Source: Amaranthus tricolor (taxonomy: Eukaryota > Streptophyta > Magnoliopsida > Caryophyllales > Amaranthaceae). From it: a stretch of 64,000 nucleotides of DNA. Numbering within the stretch: the first letter of the stretch is position 1; every line of letters starts with the position of its first letter. A program made the translations under genes and the position numbers. The DNA lies in assembly GCF_026212465.1 (NCBI RefSeq), contig NC_080060.1, forward strand, positions 14,257,513-14,321,512, given 5' to 3'. The notes under the pieces were generated by a model that searched no databases, was not told the DNA's origin, and saw nothing but the letters and a program-made list of their open reading frames with translations. Positions 32,235-43,230 of the stretch are shown here, one piece after another.

Positions 32235-33273
32235 CCATCCCATTAAACATTCTTATTTTCACACTCCCAACTCTTACCACCTTACCAGTAGTATTGTTTC
32301 CCATGGTCACATTTTCCCCATCAACACTTTCAAATGTTTGGAAGAAAGTTTTATGGGGAGTCATGTGGAATGTGACCCCCGAGTCAAGAATTCATTCATT
32401 ACTATCTTTGTACTCATGTGTGGCAACTAAAACACCATCATCATCACTATCATTCACGTAACTAGCATCGACATTACTATTTGCGTCCTTAGCCCAATCA
32501 TGACAAGCATTTTTCTTTTTCCATTTCCAACAATCTTTCTTTATGTGACCCTTAAGCTGACAATAGCTGCAAGTCTTATTTTTATTAGGCCCCCGTGACT
32601 TCGACCTCTCTTTACCCTTGTTTCCACCCTCACTAGTGGAACCTTCCTCAAAAGTCCTCCCTCTCACAAACAATCCATCACCCGAGCCACCATGTGATTT
32701 TTGTGAAAATTGTGTGTCAATGAGATCCCTTTGTGTTAAGAAATTTTTCACATCATCGTTACTCAATTTTTCTCTACCATAGAGTAGAGTTTCTCTAATA
32801 TTCTTGTAAGATGGAGGTGGAGAACGTAAAAGGTAAATAGTCAAGTCTTCATCATCAAGCTTCAACTCAATGTTTTGTAAACCCATAACAATGGAATAAA
32901 ACTCATCTAAATGGGGTTTTAAAGGTTTACCTTCCTCCAAGCGTAGATCGTAGAGTCTACTCTTCAAAAGTAGCCCATTGGTAACGCTCTTGAACATGTA
33001 GAGTGATTCCAATTTCTCCCATATCCCCTTTGTTGTGGTTTCTTTAACAACCTCTCTTAGCACTTCAATGGAAAGATAAAGTTGGATTGCCGATAGGGCC
33101 TTTCAATCAATCTCTTCCCATCTTGCCGCGAACATTCCTTCCGGGATTTTATCTAAACCTTCAATGGCCTTTTGCACACCATTTTGAATCAAAATTACCT
33201 GCATTTTGACTTGCCATAAGCCAAAGTTCACACTCCTATCAAACTTGTTTATGTCAAGCTTCATTGTGGACAT
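32235..33273 (-). pseudogene. Tork-type gag and start of protease, minus strand
   Basis: The start codon on the minus strand is at 33273. The protein begins MSTMKLDINKF and NFGLWQVKM, the UBN2-type gag start of Tork elements. It continues with KGIWEKLESLYM, LLKSRLYDLRLEEGK, LDEFYSIVM and the zinc knuckle CSYCQLKGHIKKDC. A TGA interrupts it near 33105. Protease follows as ILDSGVTFHMTP, preceded by a TGA in place of a Trp codon, and the normally conserved Cys after DSG is Val. The reading breaks off at 32235, where the nested Ty3-like element sits, and resumes at 27778. Confidence 0.88.
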
Positions 33274-33316
33274 GTTTCACCAACAACGACTTCTTCATCA
33301 CCGTAACAACGACTTG

Positions 33317-33330
33317 GCTCTATTACCAAT
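33317..33330 (-). other. Primer binding site of minus-strand Tork-type element
   Basis: The minus strand reads TTGGTAATAGAGCC right after the LTR end ATTTCA. It differs at two bases from the tRNA-Met-complementary TTGGTATCAGAGCC seen in the sister element at 36178-36191. Confidence 0.8.
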
Positions 33331-34117
33331 TGAAATAATTGCTTGATTAGAGTCTAAGTATGAAACTTATCATCTAATTTACCAAGATCGAAAGGCACGA
33401 AGTAACTTTGATGAGCCGATATAATTTCAATGACTATGGCATTGTTTAAAGGAAATAAAACAATGCAAAAGAACACAAAGATTTAAGGAGGTTCACCCAA
33501 TGATGGCTACGTCCTCCGTGTTGTGTAGTTACTTGCTTATATTATCACAATTGAGAAATACAACTCTTACAATGAAGTATTACAAATGATGTAAGAGAAT
33601 GCAAAGGCGATGTGTTTAGGCTTAGGGGTTTGTCTTTGATGTGTTTGAATGAGCAAATGAGCTCCCAATTTATAGGGGAAATCACACTAATCAACATTCA
33701 ATACATTAAAGCTATGAATTAATAACATTGAAACAACTCTAAGAACATGAAGAGTCAAAACAACATCTAAGGAAGCGTCAGAAGGTCCACTCAACCAAAT
33801 TAGAGGCTCGCTCGGTCAAGCAACCTGGTCTAGCTGGCTACAAGAGGCTACTAGAAGTATTCTGTTTGTTCGCTTGACCCACCTAGGAGCTCGCTCGGTC
33901 GAGCGGCCTTCAGAGAGTATTCTGACAGTTTTGCTCGACTAAACATACTTGAGCATCTTCAATCAAACCTTCACACTTCTTCATTAAGACCCATAACTCC
34001 CATGATTAACTCATACTTCATTACCTTTATTAATCCATACTTTAATCACCATCATAGATCACAAACATTAAATCACAACTTAATACATCCATTCATGTCA
34101 CACCATTAATCTCAACA
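33331..34117 (-). repeat. 5' LTR of minus-strand Tork-type element
   Basis: 787 bp, matching 23915-24746. On the minus strand it begins TGTTGAGATTAATGG and ends TTATTTCA next to the primer binding site. It lacks about 50 bp near its start (the TGCACAATTGATG part of the other LTR). CTCGGTCGAG-type motifs are at about 33807-33905. Confidence 0.9.
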
Positions 34118-34510
34118 CTACGTGTAATAGTTTCATACAATGGGTTTAAGATGTTTACCTTATTTTACACTATTCATTAAAAGTGGGCAACAACAACTAA
34201 CAAATCTTGGGATCATTCATTGGAAATCAAGGGCTATGTCATCTTCATCGTGCATTGTAATGAAAAGCAATTAACATGTTAGCTGCCGTAAGAATTGATT
34301 AGCGGTTATAGAAAAAAACAAACAACCTTCTTGTACCTTTTATTATCGCAAAACATAACAATTGAGGATAACTACTAATCTCTACTTTCACAAGTAAAAG
34401 GAAAATATGGGTTTTTCTTTCGAAGGAATAGGAATGGCACAAATAAAAGAGTTAGGTTAATTTATAATATTTATCATACTTATTTTCTTAATTAAATAAT
34501 TATAATATTA
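34118..34510. other. Intergenic sequence
   Basis: About 390 bp without a recognisable gene or repeat. Confidence 0.4.
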
Positions 34511-34944
34511 AGAGAAATTCCACGTGGTAACCCTGATGTTTTGGGTTTTCCATTTAATAACCAAAATTTTAAAAAAATCCACGCAATAATTCTGAGGTTT
34601 ACTAACTTGTTCCACTGTGACCTTTTTGCACATAAAACGTTAGCAAAAGTTATTTTTGAAGCTTTAAGGCTGTTGTACGCCTATTTATATGATTCACCAT
34701 TTCAAATGATAGAGTTAAGGGTTAAGGGTTAAGGGTTGAAATTGATGACATTTGAAATAAGAGTCGCATAAATAGGCATACAACAGTCTTAAACCTTCGA
34801 AATTAACGTTTGCTAACATTTTATGTGCAAAAAGGTCACATTGCAACAATTTGGTAAACCTTAGGGTTACCGCATGGATTTTTAAAAGTTTTGGTTACCA
34901 CGTGGAAAACCCAAAACCTCAGGGTTACCACGTGGAATTTTCCT
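34511..34944. mobile_element. Foldback MITE with long terminal inverted repeats
   Basis: The ends AGAGAAATTCCACGTGG and CCACGTGGAATTTTCCT begin inverted arms of about 195 bp, with words such as TTTTTGCACATAAAACGTTAGC matched on the other arm. The loop holds three GGGTTAA copies at about 34713-34737. Perfect 7-bp flanking copies of AATATTA (34504-34510 and 34945-34951) look like the target duplication. There is no coding sequence. The superfamily is not fixed by this evidence. Confidence 0.85.
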
Positions 34945-35444
34945 AATATTAATATATTAAAACTCATCAATACACTACTCCCTCTTTTTTTCTTTTTGTT
35001 TTTCCTATTTATTTTTTTTACAGTTTTCAATGTAAATTTAAATATCAATATCTATACATAACAAAAAGTATACATTAAGACGAATCTAACGAGATCTCAC
35101 ATGGATATATATTAACTTCTAAATATGTGTCAAAAAGATTAATTAAATTTATCTCTCCTTACAATGGAATATTCCAAATGGGAAGAATATTAGAGAATAG
35201 AGGGAGTATTTACTTTCTCTCCCTACAATAATCTATTTTTTTAGCTCATTTCTTTATTTTCATCCAAAATTCAAGTCAATAACTTTAATCGAATAGTAAT
35301 TATACTTTGTTTAGAAAAAAATACAACTCCGACTCAAATACTAAAATATTAAATCCTTTTCACAATGTCAATAAAAAATCTAATTCAACATCAAAATTTC
35401 AGAGTCTTACGTAAAAAAAGGCAAAGTGATGACAGTTAAGTAAA
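34945..35444. other. AT-rich intergenic sequence
   Basis: About 500 bp without recognisable features. The last 20 bases (TGACAGTTAAGTAAATTTTA at about 35429) resemble a segment beyond the far end of the neighbouring Copia element, at about 44163. Confidence 0.4.
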
Positions 35445-36176
35445 TTTTATGAACATTGAAAGTTATAATGTGTAATCATGTGTGTGACTCTTGGTTTGTG
35501 GAATGCAAATGGATGTAATTATGTGGTGAGTATTCATGATGAATTATGGGTGTTAACGAAGATTAATGAAGAAGAAAAAGGGACTTGATTTATGGTAGCT
35601 CGATCAGAATTCTGATAGAAGGATCAGAAAGGTCGCTCGACCTACCCGCTCGATTGAGCGAGTCATTTTGGTAGGTCGAGCGGTCAGACAGAATGCTCCA
35701 GATGCTGCTGATTCTCGCTCGACCGAGCCAGCTCCCTATTTCGGTCGAGCGGATCCTCTGATATGCATGGGATGCTAGTTTTCGACCTTTCAAGTTCTTG
35801 GAGTTATTTCATATTATTCATTACTCAATATTAACTATGTATTCAAGTGAGCTATTGATATTCTAGTATCTAGTACTATATATAGGGCTCTCATACTCAC
35901 ACATCAAATATCATCAAACACAACCCCTAAGCCAAACACATAGCCTTTTGTTTTTATCTCTTACTCAATTGTAATTCTTCATTTAGAAGTGTTGTTTATA
36001 CTCATTCTTGATATAATATAAACAGAAACTACACACCACGGAGGACGTAGCCATGATTGGGTGAACCTCCTTAAATCCTTGTGTATCTTTTGTTTAGTTT
36101 ACATTGTCAAACGTTGTTTTGTTCATTGTTGTTTGTATCGTTCTTAGCATCGTAACGGTTTTGGCAAACGTTTTAA
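35445..36176 (+). repeat. 5' LTR of plus-strand Tork-type element
   Basis: Matches the 3' LTR from GTGTAATCATGTGTGTGACTC onward. The first 20-30 bases are shortened relative to the 3' LTR, so the start is approximate. The likely TATA box CTATATATAG is at 35876-35885. CTCGACC/GGTCGAG motifs occur at 35634-35752. The end TTTTAA replaces the TTTTCA of the other LTR. Confidence 0.85.
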
Positions 36177-36177
36177 A

Positions 36178-36191
36178 TTGGTATCAGAGCC
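36178..36191 (+). other. Primer binding site of plus-strand Tork-type element
   Basis: TTGGTATCAGAGCC is a full match to the usual plant primer site complementary to initiator tRNA-Met, one base after the LTR end. Confidence 0.92.
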
Positions 36192-36243
36192 AAGTTGATT
36201 TTACGGTGTCTTAAGAAGTTGTTATTTGAGAAATGTGACTACA

Positions 36244-36617
36244 ATGAAGCTTGACATAGAGAAGTTTGGTAGAAATGTAAATTTTGGCTTATGGCAAGTC
36301 AAAATGAGAGCCATTTTGATCCAAAATGGTGTGCATAAGGCCATTGATGGTGTAGATAAGATGCCGGAAGGAATGTCTGCATCAAGATGGGAAAAGATAG
36401 ACTCAAAGGCATTGTCGGCAATTCAATTATGCCTTTCCAACGAAGTTCTAAGAGAGGTTGTTAAAGAAACAACAACCAAGGGTATATGGGAGAAGTTGGA
36501 ATCACTCTATATGGCCAAGAGTGTTACCAATAGGCTACTTTTGAAAAGTAGACTCTACGATCTACGAAGGTAAATCCTTGAAACCTCACTTAGATGAATT
36601 TTATTCCATTGTTATTG
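36244..36617 (+). pseudogene. Tork-type gag, first part
   Basis: MKLDIEKFGRNVNFGLWQVKM and KGIWEKLESLYMAKS are the start of UBN2-type Copia gag. ATG 36244 is used as start. The minus-strand sister begins four residues earlier, but here the corresponding ATG is followed by a frameshift. A deletion of about ten bases near 36570 (after RLYDLR) shifts the frame and leads to a stop. The segment LDEFYSIV then runs into the inserted solo LTR at 36618. Confidence 0.85.
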
Positions 36618-39600
36618 AAACAGCCCAAACCAGCGTAAACAATTTAATAATATTGTCTACAAAGCACAGCGGAAGACTTATAGAAGTCTGGGCTGAATCC
36701 GACCTGTGGCTCGATAGCCATAACAACCAATATCAGAGTATTTAAAAACTTTACAAAACTGTAATACAATTACTTACAACCCAGTTATAAACTAAATTAA
36801 TACATTATAAAATATCTATTTTTTATTTAAAAAGACATGATTTGTCAAAATGTCATTATAAGTTAACCTTCCGAAAACGATGTCCTCACTATCGCAACAC
36901 ATGACACATAAATGAGCAGCACATCCATCTGCACTAAAGATGGCAACCTGAAAGTGGATCTATCCCCTGTAAGAGATAGGCCCTATATAAAAAAAAACTG
37001 TCAACAATTGCATTGTTGAGTAATCCAACAAACTACTACATTTGTATACAAGTCATTAACAAACATTTCCAAATCAAATTCCTTGTTCACTTGGTAATCA
37101 TTTATAAACATTATTTTATCCTTCTCAAAACACTTTTAAAAGACCGTTTGATATCGACATAAATGCGGCTATGAACCTTTAATTCATAACGAATCAAAAC
37201 ACGGCTATAACTTTACAAGTTAATAGCGTAAATCAAAATGTGGCTATTACTTTACAAGTCAATAGCGAAACAATACGGCAAATGACAAATATGATATCAT
37301 TTGCAAAACAAACAAAACTTTATGTACCAAACGTATTTATTCAAAACTCTTATTAAATCAATAATTTAACAACACTTAAAACGTGGGAATATATGGACCG
37401 TAAGGAAGTAGGCTTGATCTAAATCCTGAGAACACGGGTGATCGTCATCACCGAAAATACGGTTCTTGCAAGAACGAAACGGGATCGGGGGCTCGAGACC
37501 GATCCGAATAACCATTACATATTATCAAGCTATAGGATTTCATAATAATCTGGATATAAATATTGGTTGCCAATTCCCAAAAACGGACATTTTTCAATGT
37601 CGAACATTTCAATATAAAACAAAACAATAATTCAATTGATTTTCTCTGAAATCAACAATCATACCTCATCTCCATAATACAATATTTCAAGACTCGTATT
37701 TTATAAGTTAGTAACATACAAAACATGCTTTTGTATTCTCTTTAAATAAATACAATATTTAAAAGCTCATATATAAAAACATATGAACATTCAAAACATA
37801 GGGACTAGGAGCAAGGTCAAACAAAGTCAAAATCCAACTTTTCGAACACCAATAAATATACGATTTTGCTCAAATATCAATAGTAGTAATACCACACCTT
37901 ATAAAACATAACTTGGACTTTGAAATACTTGAATTAAATTTAAAATATAGGATAGTGGTTTGCTTGTAGATTACCTTTCTACGCCATGAATAACAATCAA
38001 TAATCAAAATACAAATCAATTCATATGTTCCCAAATTTATACTTGAACCAAACACTCATATTATTCAATTAAGATCCATAACCCAACAATACCAATCCAA
38101 AAAGGGAAAACAATAAACCTAAGTTAATCTCAATTACTCAATAAATAACCTTAAATCTCCAATTTATTTTATACTTCCTAATCCTACATAAAAAATTCCA
38201 TTTTAGTACCATAACAGGACACTTGTTAGTAATTTGATCATAACTCTCTCATATGAACTCATCTTGGGCGATTCAAGTGCCTACGTGATCGCGACTCGAA
38301 GCTCTACAAATATCATGAAGACACCAGAACCCAAAAACAATCAAAACTATCCCAAAATAGTCAAAATAGAAGGTTCAGTATTGATTTTCATGACAGCCTG
38401 CTGGTATGTCACTGTTTTGAACATAACTCCCACATACGAACTCATCTTGGGGTGATTCAAGTGCCTACGTGATCGCGACTCGAAGCTATACAAATATTAT
38501 GCAGACAGCAAAACCCAAAAACGACTTTAACTATTTCAAAAAACAGCAACACAAATTCGGACATAACAAAACGGAACCTCATTGTCGATTTTTATGACAG
38601 TCTACTAGTATTTTGGACATCACTTCCTCATACGAATTCATCTCGTGGCGATTCAAGTGCCCACACGACCGGGACTCAAAGCTCTACAAATATCAAGGAG
38701 ACATAAGAACCCAAAAACAATCAGAACCATCCCCAAAATAGCCAAAACAGAAAGTTCAGTTTCGAAATCCACAATACCAAGTTTTATATTAGAAATCAAA
38801 TAACCCAATAACCAATACTAATCAACACTAGCAAGAACCCAATTACTAATTAAACTCATATACTCTAATTAAATTCAAGTTGATACCCAAATTGAATCCA
38901 CGACCCAAATTCAATCCAACACCCAAATTGAATCCACACACCAAACTACCTTAAAACATTCAATTAATACTTAAATAGAATAGTTTGTGGATTACCTCAA
39001 TCACCATTGAAGGAAGAGGAAGGAGTGTATGGTGGTGTGGTGACACAGGTCAGCCCAAGGGACCCGGTGGTGGTCTTTGGCCTAAACGCCTGCTACTGCC
39101 GTGGAAACAGCCACAAAACGTGGCTGCTGTTGCTTGGGGGTCGCGGCTGCTGCAGGGGAGGAGGAGTGTGTGTCTGCGGGTGGCTACGATGGAGGCGTGG
39201 CCTGGTGGTGTTAGGGCTGCTATTGAACCATGAGGGAGATGGAGAATGAGTGAGTCCAGTGTGAAGGAGGAAGGGAAATGGATGAGTATAAGGGTTTATA
39301 ATTATGGAGTTAACGTAATGAGTCATAAATTACGTGGCGAAATTACGGTGACTCAACTTCATACTCATACTCACGAAAATATAAGATGGGTAATACACCC
39401 ATATTTTTCGTCGTATAATTTATTTTTCAATACTTTATTTAAATTTATTTTTATAAAGATAAGATAGTAATCAATTTATAAAATATAATCAAAATACGCT
39501 TTTATCGAAGTATTCTTTATACAAATTTTATATTATCAAAATAATAATATTATTACTCGGATTAACTTACTTAATAATCCCAATCAGCTTAATAAACTTA

Positions 39601-39630
39601 TGATTAAGCTTTGTTAAATGTAGTCTTTCA
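36618..39630 (-). mobile_element. Solo LTR (3013 bp) inserted in Tork-type gag
   Basis: Ends are TGAAACAGCC and AGTCTTTCA, and 5-bp copies of GTTAT lie on both sides (36613-36617 and 39631-39635). Removing one copy and the insert restores the gag reading across the site (FYSIV, then DLQNIDVKLDDEDL). There is no internal region, so it is a solo LTR left by recombination. The reverse complement matches the LTR at 3480-6558 in the start, in the three tandem units (about 38210-38770) and near the end. Small ORFs inside, including 38985-39249, look like chance in a CT-rich part. Confidence 0.9.
38210..38770 (-). repeat. Tandem repeats of about 190 bp inside the solo LTR
   Basis: Three units carry the words TCATATGAACTCATCTTGGG, TTCAAGTGCCTACGTGATCG, GACTCGAAGCTCTACAAATAT and CCCAAAAACAATCA. 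They are the reverse complement of the array at 4317-4890. Confidence 0.7.
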
Positions 39631-39635
39631 GTTAT

Positions 39636-40095
39636 GGATTTGCAAAACATTGATGTCAAGCTTGATGATGAAGACTTGGCAATTTACCTCTTATGTTCTC
39701 TACCCCATTCTTATAAAAATTTTAGAGAAACTCTACTCTATGGTAGAGATAATTTGAGTAGTGATGATGTGAAGAGTGCCTTGACACAAAGGGACCTTAT
39801 CGATTCACAATTATCGCAAAAGTCACAAAGCAATGCTAGTGATGGTTTGTTTGTAAGAGGGAGGTCACAAGAGAAAGGTTCCACTAGTGGTTGTGGAAAC
39901 AAAGGTAAAGGGAGGTCCAAGTCTATTAGGCCAAATAAAAATAAAACTTGTAATTATTGCAAGCTTAAGGGCCACATCAAGAAGGATTGTTGGAAGTTAA
40001 AAAGGAAAAATGAAGAGGAGGCTAGGGAAGGAACTAGTAATGCAAATGCTAGTTATGTGAATGATAGTGATGATGGTGATGTTCTTGTTGCCACA
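39636..40095 (+). pseudogene. Tork-type gag, second part
   Basis: Continues gag after the solo LTR: LQNIDVKLDDEDLAIYLL, SYKNFRETLLYGRDNL, LTQRDLIDSQLSQKS, a Ser/Gly/Lys-rich stretch and the zinc knuckle CNYCKLKGHIKKDC at about 39948-39989. The frame stays open through NDSDDGDVLVAT. At about 40095 it jumps directly into protease sequence in the wrong frame because about 35 bases are missing. Confidence 0.88.
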
Positions 40096-43088
40096 CTCGG
40101 GGTGCACATTCCACATGACTCCCAACAAAACTTTCTTCCATACATTTGAAAGTATTGATGGGGGAAATGTTACCATGGGAAACAACACGATTTGTAAGGT
40201 TGTTGGGATTGGAAGCATTAGAGTGAAGATGTTTGATGGAATTGTGAGGACCTTAACCGATGTAAGGTATGTTCCGGGCTTAAAAAAGAATCTTTTATCT
40301 TTGGGTACTCTTGACAAGATCGGGTGTAGAATCACTTGTGAAGGTGGAGTTATGAAGGTTGCCAAAGGCTCACTAGTTGTGATGAAGGGTAAGTTGAATG
40401 GGAGTTTGTATGCTCTTCAAGGTTCAACCATTCATGGCTCGACAAATATTTCCACAAGCACAATATCCGATCATGACACCAAACTTTGGCATTTGAGGCT
40501 TAGGCACATGGGAGAAAGAGGTATGTTTGAACTCTCTAAACAAGGTTTATTTGATGGGAAAAAATTTGGGAACCTTGGTTTTTGTGAACATTGTGTTTAT
40601 GGGAAACACAAGAGAGTTAGTTTGAAACCCGCCGTTCACAACACTAAGGGAATTTTAGACTATGTCCATTCCGATTTGTGGGGGCCTTCACGAATGCCCT
40701 CCCTTAGTGGTTGTAATTACATGTTGCCTTTATTGATGATTTCTCAAGAAAAGTTTGGTGTTATTTTATAAAACATAAAAATGAAGTTTTTGATGTCTTC
40801 TTGGAACGGAAGAAGATGATTGAAAAGAAGACCGGTAGGAGCATCAAGACCTTAAGAACCGATAATGGTCTTGAATTTGTTGATAATATATTTCTGAAAT
40901 ATTGTTCAAATGAAGGCATTGTTAGACATAGAACTTGTGCAGGTCGTCCTCAACAAAATGGTGTTGCGGAGAGGATGAATAAAACATTGTTGGAGAGGGC
41001 TCGATGTATGTTAAAACAAGCAAATTTGGGGAAGCAATTTTGGGCCGAAGCAGTGTCAACGGCATGTTATTTGATCAACCGCTTACCTCATACCGCCTTG
41101 AAATTCAAGTCACCACAAGAAGTGTGGTACAACACTCCGATAAATTATTCTAGTCTTAGAATCTTTGGTTGTCCAACTTATATTCATGTAAATGATGGTA
41201 AGTTAGAACCTAGGGCTAGACAGTGTATTTTTGTGGGATATGGAGTGGGTGTAAAGGGGTATAGGGTGTGGTGTAATGAATCAAAAAGAATAATTGTTTC
41301 TAGAGATGTTGTTTTTGATGAAAATAGCATGCTTGTATCTAGTATAGAAAAGTCCAATGATAATAATGTAAATGATGATGCACAAGTGGAGGATCAACCT
41401 CCCAATATTGAAGATGAGATAAATGATGATAATGTTCAACAAAGGTCTCCTTCTTTGTCCACAACTAGGCAAAAAAGGAAGATTGTGGCTCCAAGGAGGT
41501 ATATTGAAGAGTGTGATTATGTCGTATATGCTCTCAACATTGCTAGCGAAGTCGAGGGGTTACATGAACCAAGTACGTACAAGGAGGCTATGGCCTCAAA
41601 TGACTCAAGCAAGTGGTTGATAGCTATGAAGCAAGAGATGGAGTCTCTTGCAAAGAATGGAACTTGGGATATCGTTGAAGCACCAAAGAAAAAGAAAAAG
41701 AAAATTGTTTGGTGCAAATGGATATTCAAGAGGAAGGAGGGTCCTTCTAGTGACATTCCTCCCATCTACAAAGCAAGGGTAGTTGCCAAGGGATACTCTC
41801 AAATTGAGGGTGTTGATTTTCATAAAGTTTTCTCACCGGTGGTGAAACACTCTTCTATAAGGGCATTGCTTGCTTTGGTGGCGATGGAGGATTTGGAGTT
41901 ACATCAATTGGATGCAAAAACGGCTTTTCTTCACGGAGCTTGAAGAAGAAATCTTTATGAAGCAACCGAAAGGTTTTGAGGTAGCCGGTAAGGAAAATCA
42001 TGTGTGTAGATTGAAGAGGTCATTGTATGGGTTGAAGCAATCTCCGAGACAATGGTACAAAAGTTTTGATTCCTTTATGATTTCACATGATTTTATTAGA
42101 AGTTCTTATGATAGTTGTGTCTATCTTAAGAAATTTGAAGATGGTTCTTTGTTATATTTGCTCTTATATGTTGATAACATGCTAGTAGCATGTAGCTCTT
42201 TGTTTAAGGTGGAGAACTTGAAAGAGTTGCTTTCAAGTGAATTTGATATGAAGGATCTTGGTGAAGCCAAGAAGATTCTTGGGATGGAGATTTTGAGAGA
42301 TCGGGCTAAGGGTATACTATACCTTAGTCAAAGGAAGTACATCGAGAAAGTTGTGCAACGTTTCTCTATGGATGACGCTAACGGTGTCTCTACTCCTCTT
42401 GCTTCTCATTTCAAATTATCCAAGAATTTGTGTCCACAAACAAAGACGGACGAAGAGCAAATGGTAAGAATCCCATACACTAGTGCCGTTGGTAGTGTTA
42501 TGTATGCTATGGTGTGTTCTAGACCCGACATTGCTCATGCGGTGAGTTTAGTGAGTAGATATATGTCTAATCCAGGGAAGGGACATTGGGAGGCACTAAA
42601 ATGGTTATTGAGGTATTTAAAAGATACTTCTAATGTATGTCTTATGTATGGGAAGAATTCAAGCGAGCTAACTAGGTTTTGTGACTCGGATTATGGTGGT
42701 GATCTAGATAATAGAAAGTCCACAAGTGGGTTTGTGTTTATTTTGGGTGGTTCGGCGATAAGTTGGCAATCATCTTTGCAAGATGTGGTTGCTCTCTCAA
42801 CAACCGAAGCGGAGTACATAGCCGTGGCCGAGTCATTCAAGGAGGCAAAATGGCTTAAAGGTCTTGTAAATGTGCAATAAGGTGTGTGAGGTAAGTGTGC
42901 ATTGTGATAGTCAAAGTGCAATTCATTTGGCTAGGAATCAAAACACATTTCATAGAAGGTCCAAACACATTGATATTAAGTATAACTTCATTCGGGATAA
43001 AGTTGAGCACAAGAGGGTGTTATTGAAAAAGATTGACACTACGGAAAATCCGGCCGACATGATGACGAAGTCATTACCTACAACCTAG
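40096..43088 (+). pseudogene. Tork-type pol: protease remnant, integrase, reverse transcriptase, RNase H
   Basis: Protease begins only at CTFHMTPNKTFF, so the catalytic Asp of DSG is gone. GAG-pre-integrase LWHLRLRHMGERGMFELS and the integrase zinc residues follow, then HSDLWGPS, a frameshift near 40725, RTDNGLEF, RPQQNGVAERMN and FWAEAVSTACYLINRLP. Reverse transcriptase (about 41590-42400) has a frameshift at 41940. Its catalytic motif reads YVDN at 42167-42178 instead of YVDD. RNase H shows CDSDYGGDLDNRKSTSGF, TTEAEYIAVAES and, after a small deletion near 42865, HCDSQSAIHLARNQ. The pol end is ADMMTKSLPTT, stop 43086-43088. Confidence 0.9.
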
Positions 43089-43218
43089 TTTGAATTATGT
43101 GTTGACTTGGTTGGTTTAGCTCCTTGGTTGAAATAATGCCTTTGGGGCATTTGGGGTGTGTATGTTTTACTTTTATGAAGTGGATTGATGAATGTTTTTG
43201 ACTTGGGTGAACTCAAGT

Positions 43219-43230
43219 CAAGGTGGAGAT
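43219..43230 (+). other. Polypurine tract of plus-strand Tork-type element
   Basis: CAAGGTGGAGAT directly before the LTR start TGTTATGAATGG. It is shared with the minus-strand sister element. Confidence 0.8.

Larger units (their letters stand above)
23915..34117 (-). mobile_element. Tork-type Ty1/Copia retrotransposon, minus strand, interrupted
   Basis: Two similar LTRs (33331-34117 as 5' and 23915-24746 as 3') bound gag and pol on the minus strand. The primer binding site lies next to the right LTR and the polypurine tract next to the left LTR. Flanks CTATG (left) and CTACG (right) are a 5-bp target duplication with one mismatch. Gag and pol motifs match the Tork/Tnt1-like lineage. The body is split at 27779-32234 by a Ty3-like element. 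A related element lies at 35445-43992 on the plus strand. Confidence 0.9.

Noticed and set aside
34713..34737. GGGTTAA repeats as a telomere-like tract
   Set aside because: Only three copies, the unit is not the plant TTTAGGG type, and they sit in the loop of a foldback MITE.
38985..39326. Overlapping ORFs in a GC-richer patch (possible small gene)
   Set aside because: They lie in the CT-rich part of the solo LTR, have low-complexity Gly/Arg or Pro/His content, overlap in several frames and are not kept in the sister LTR.
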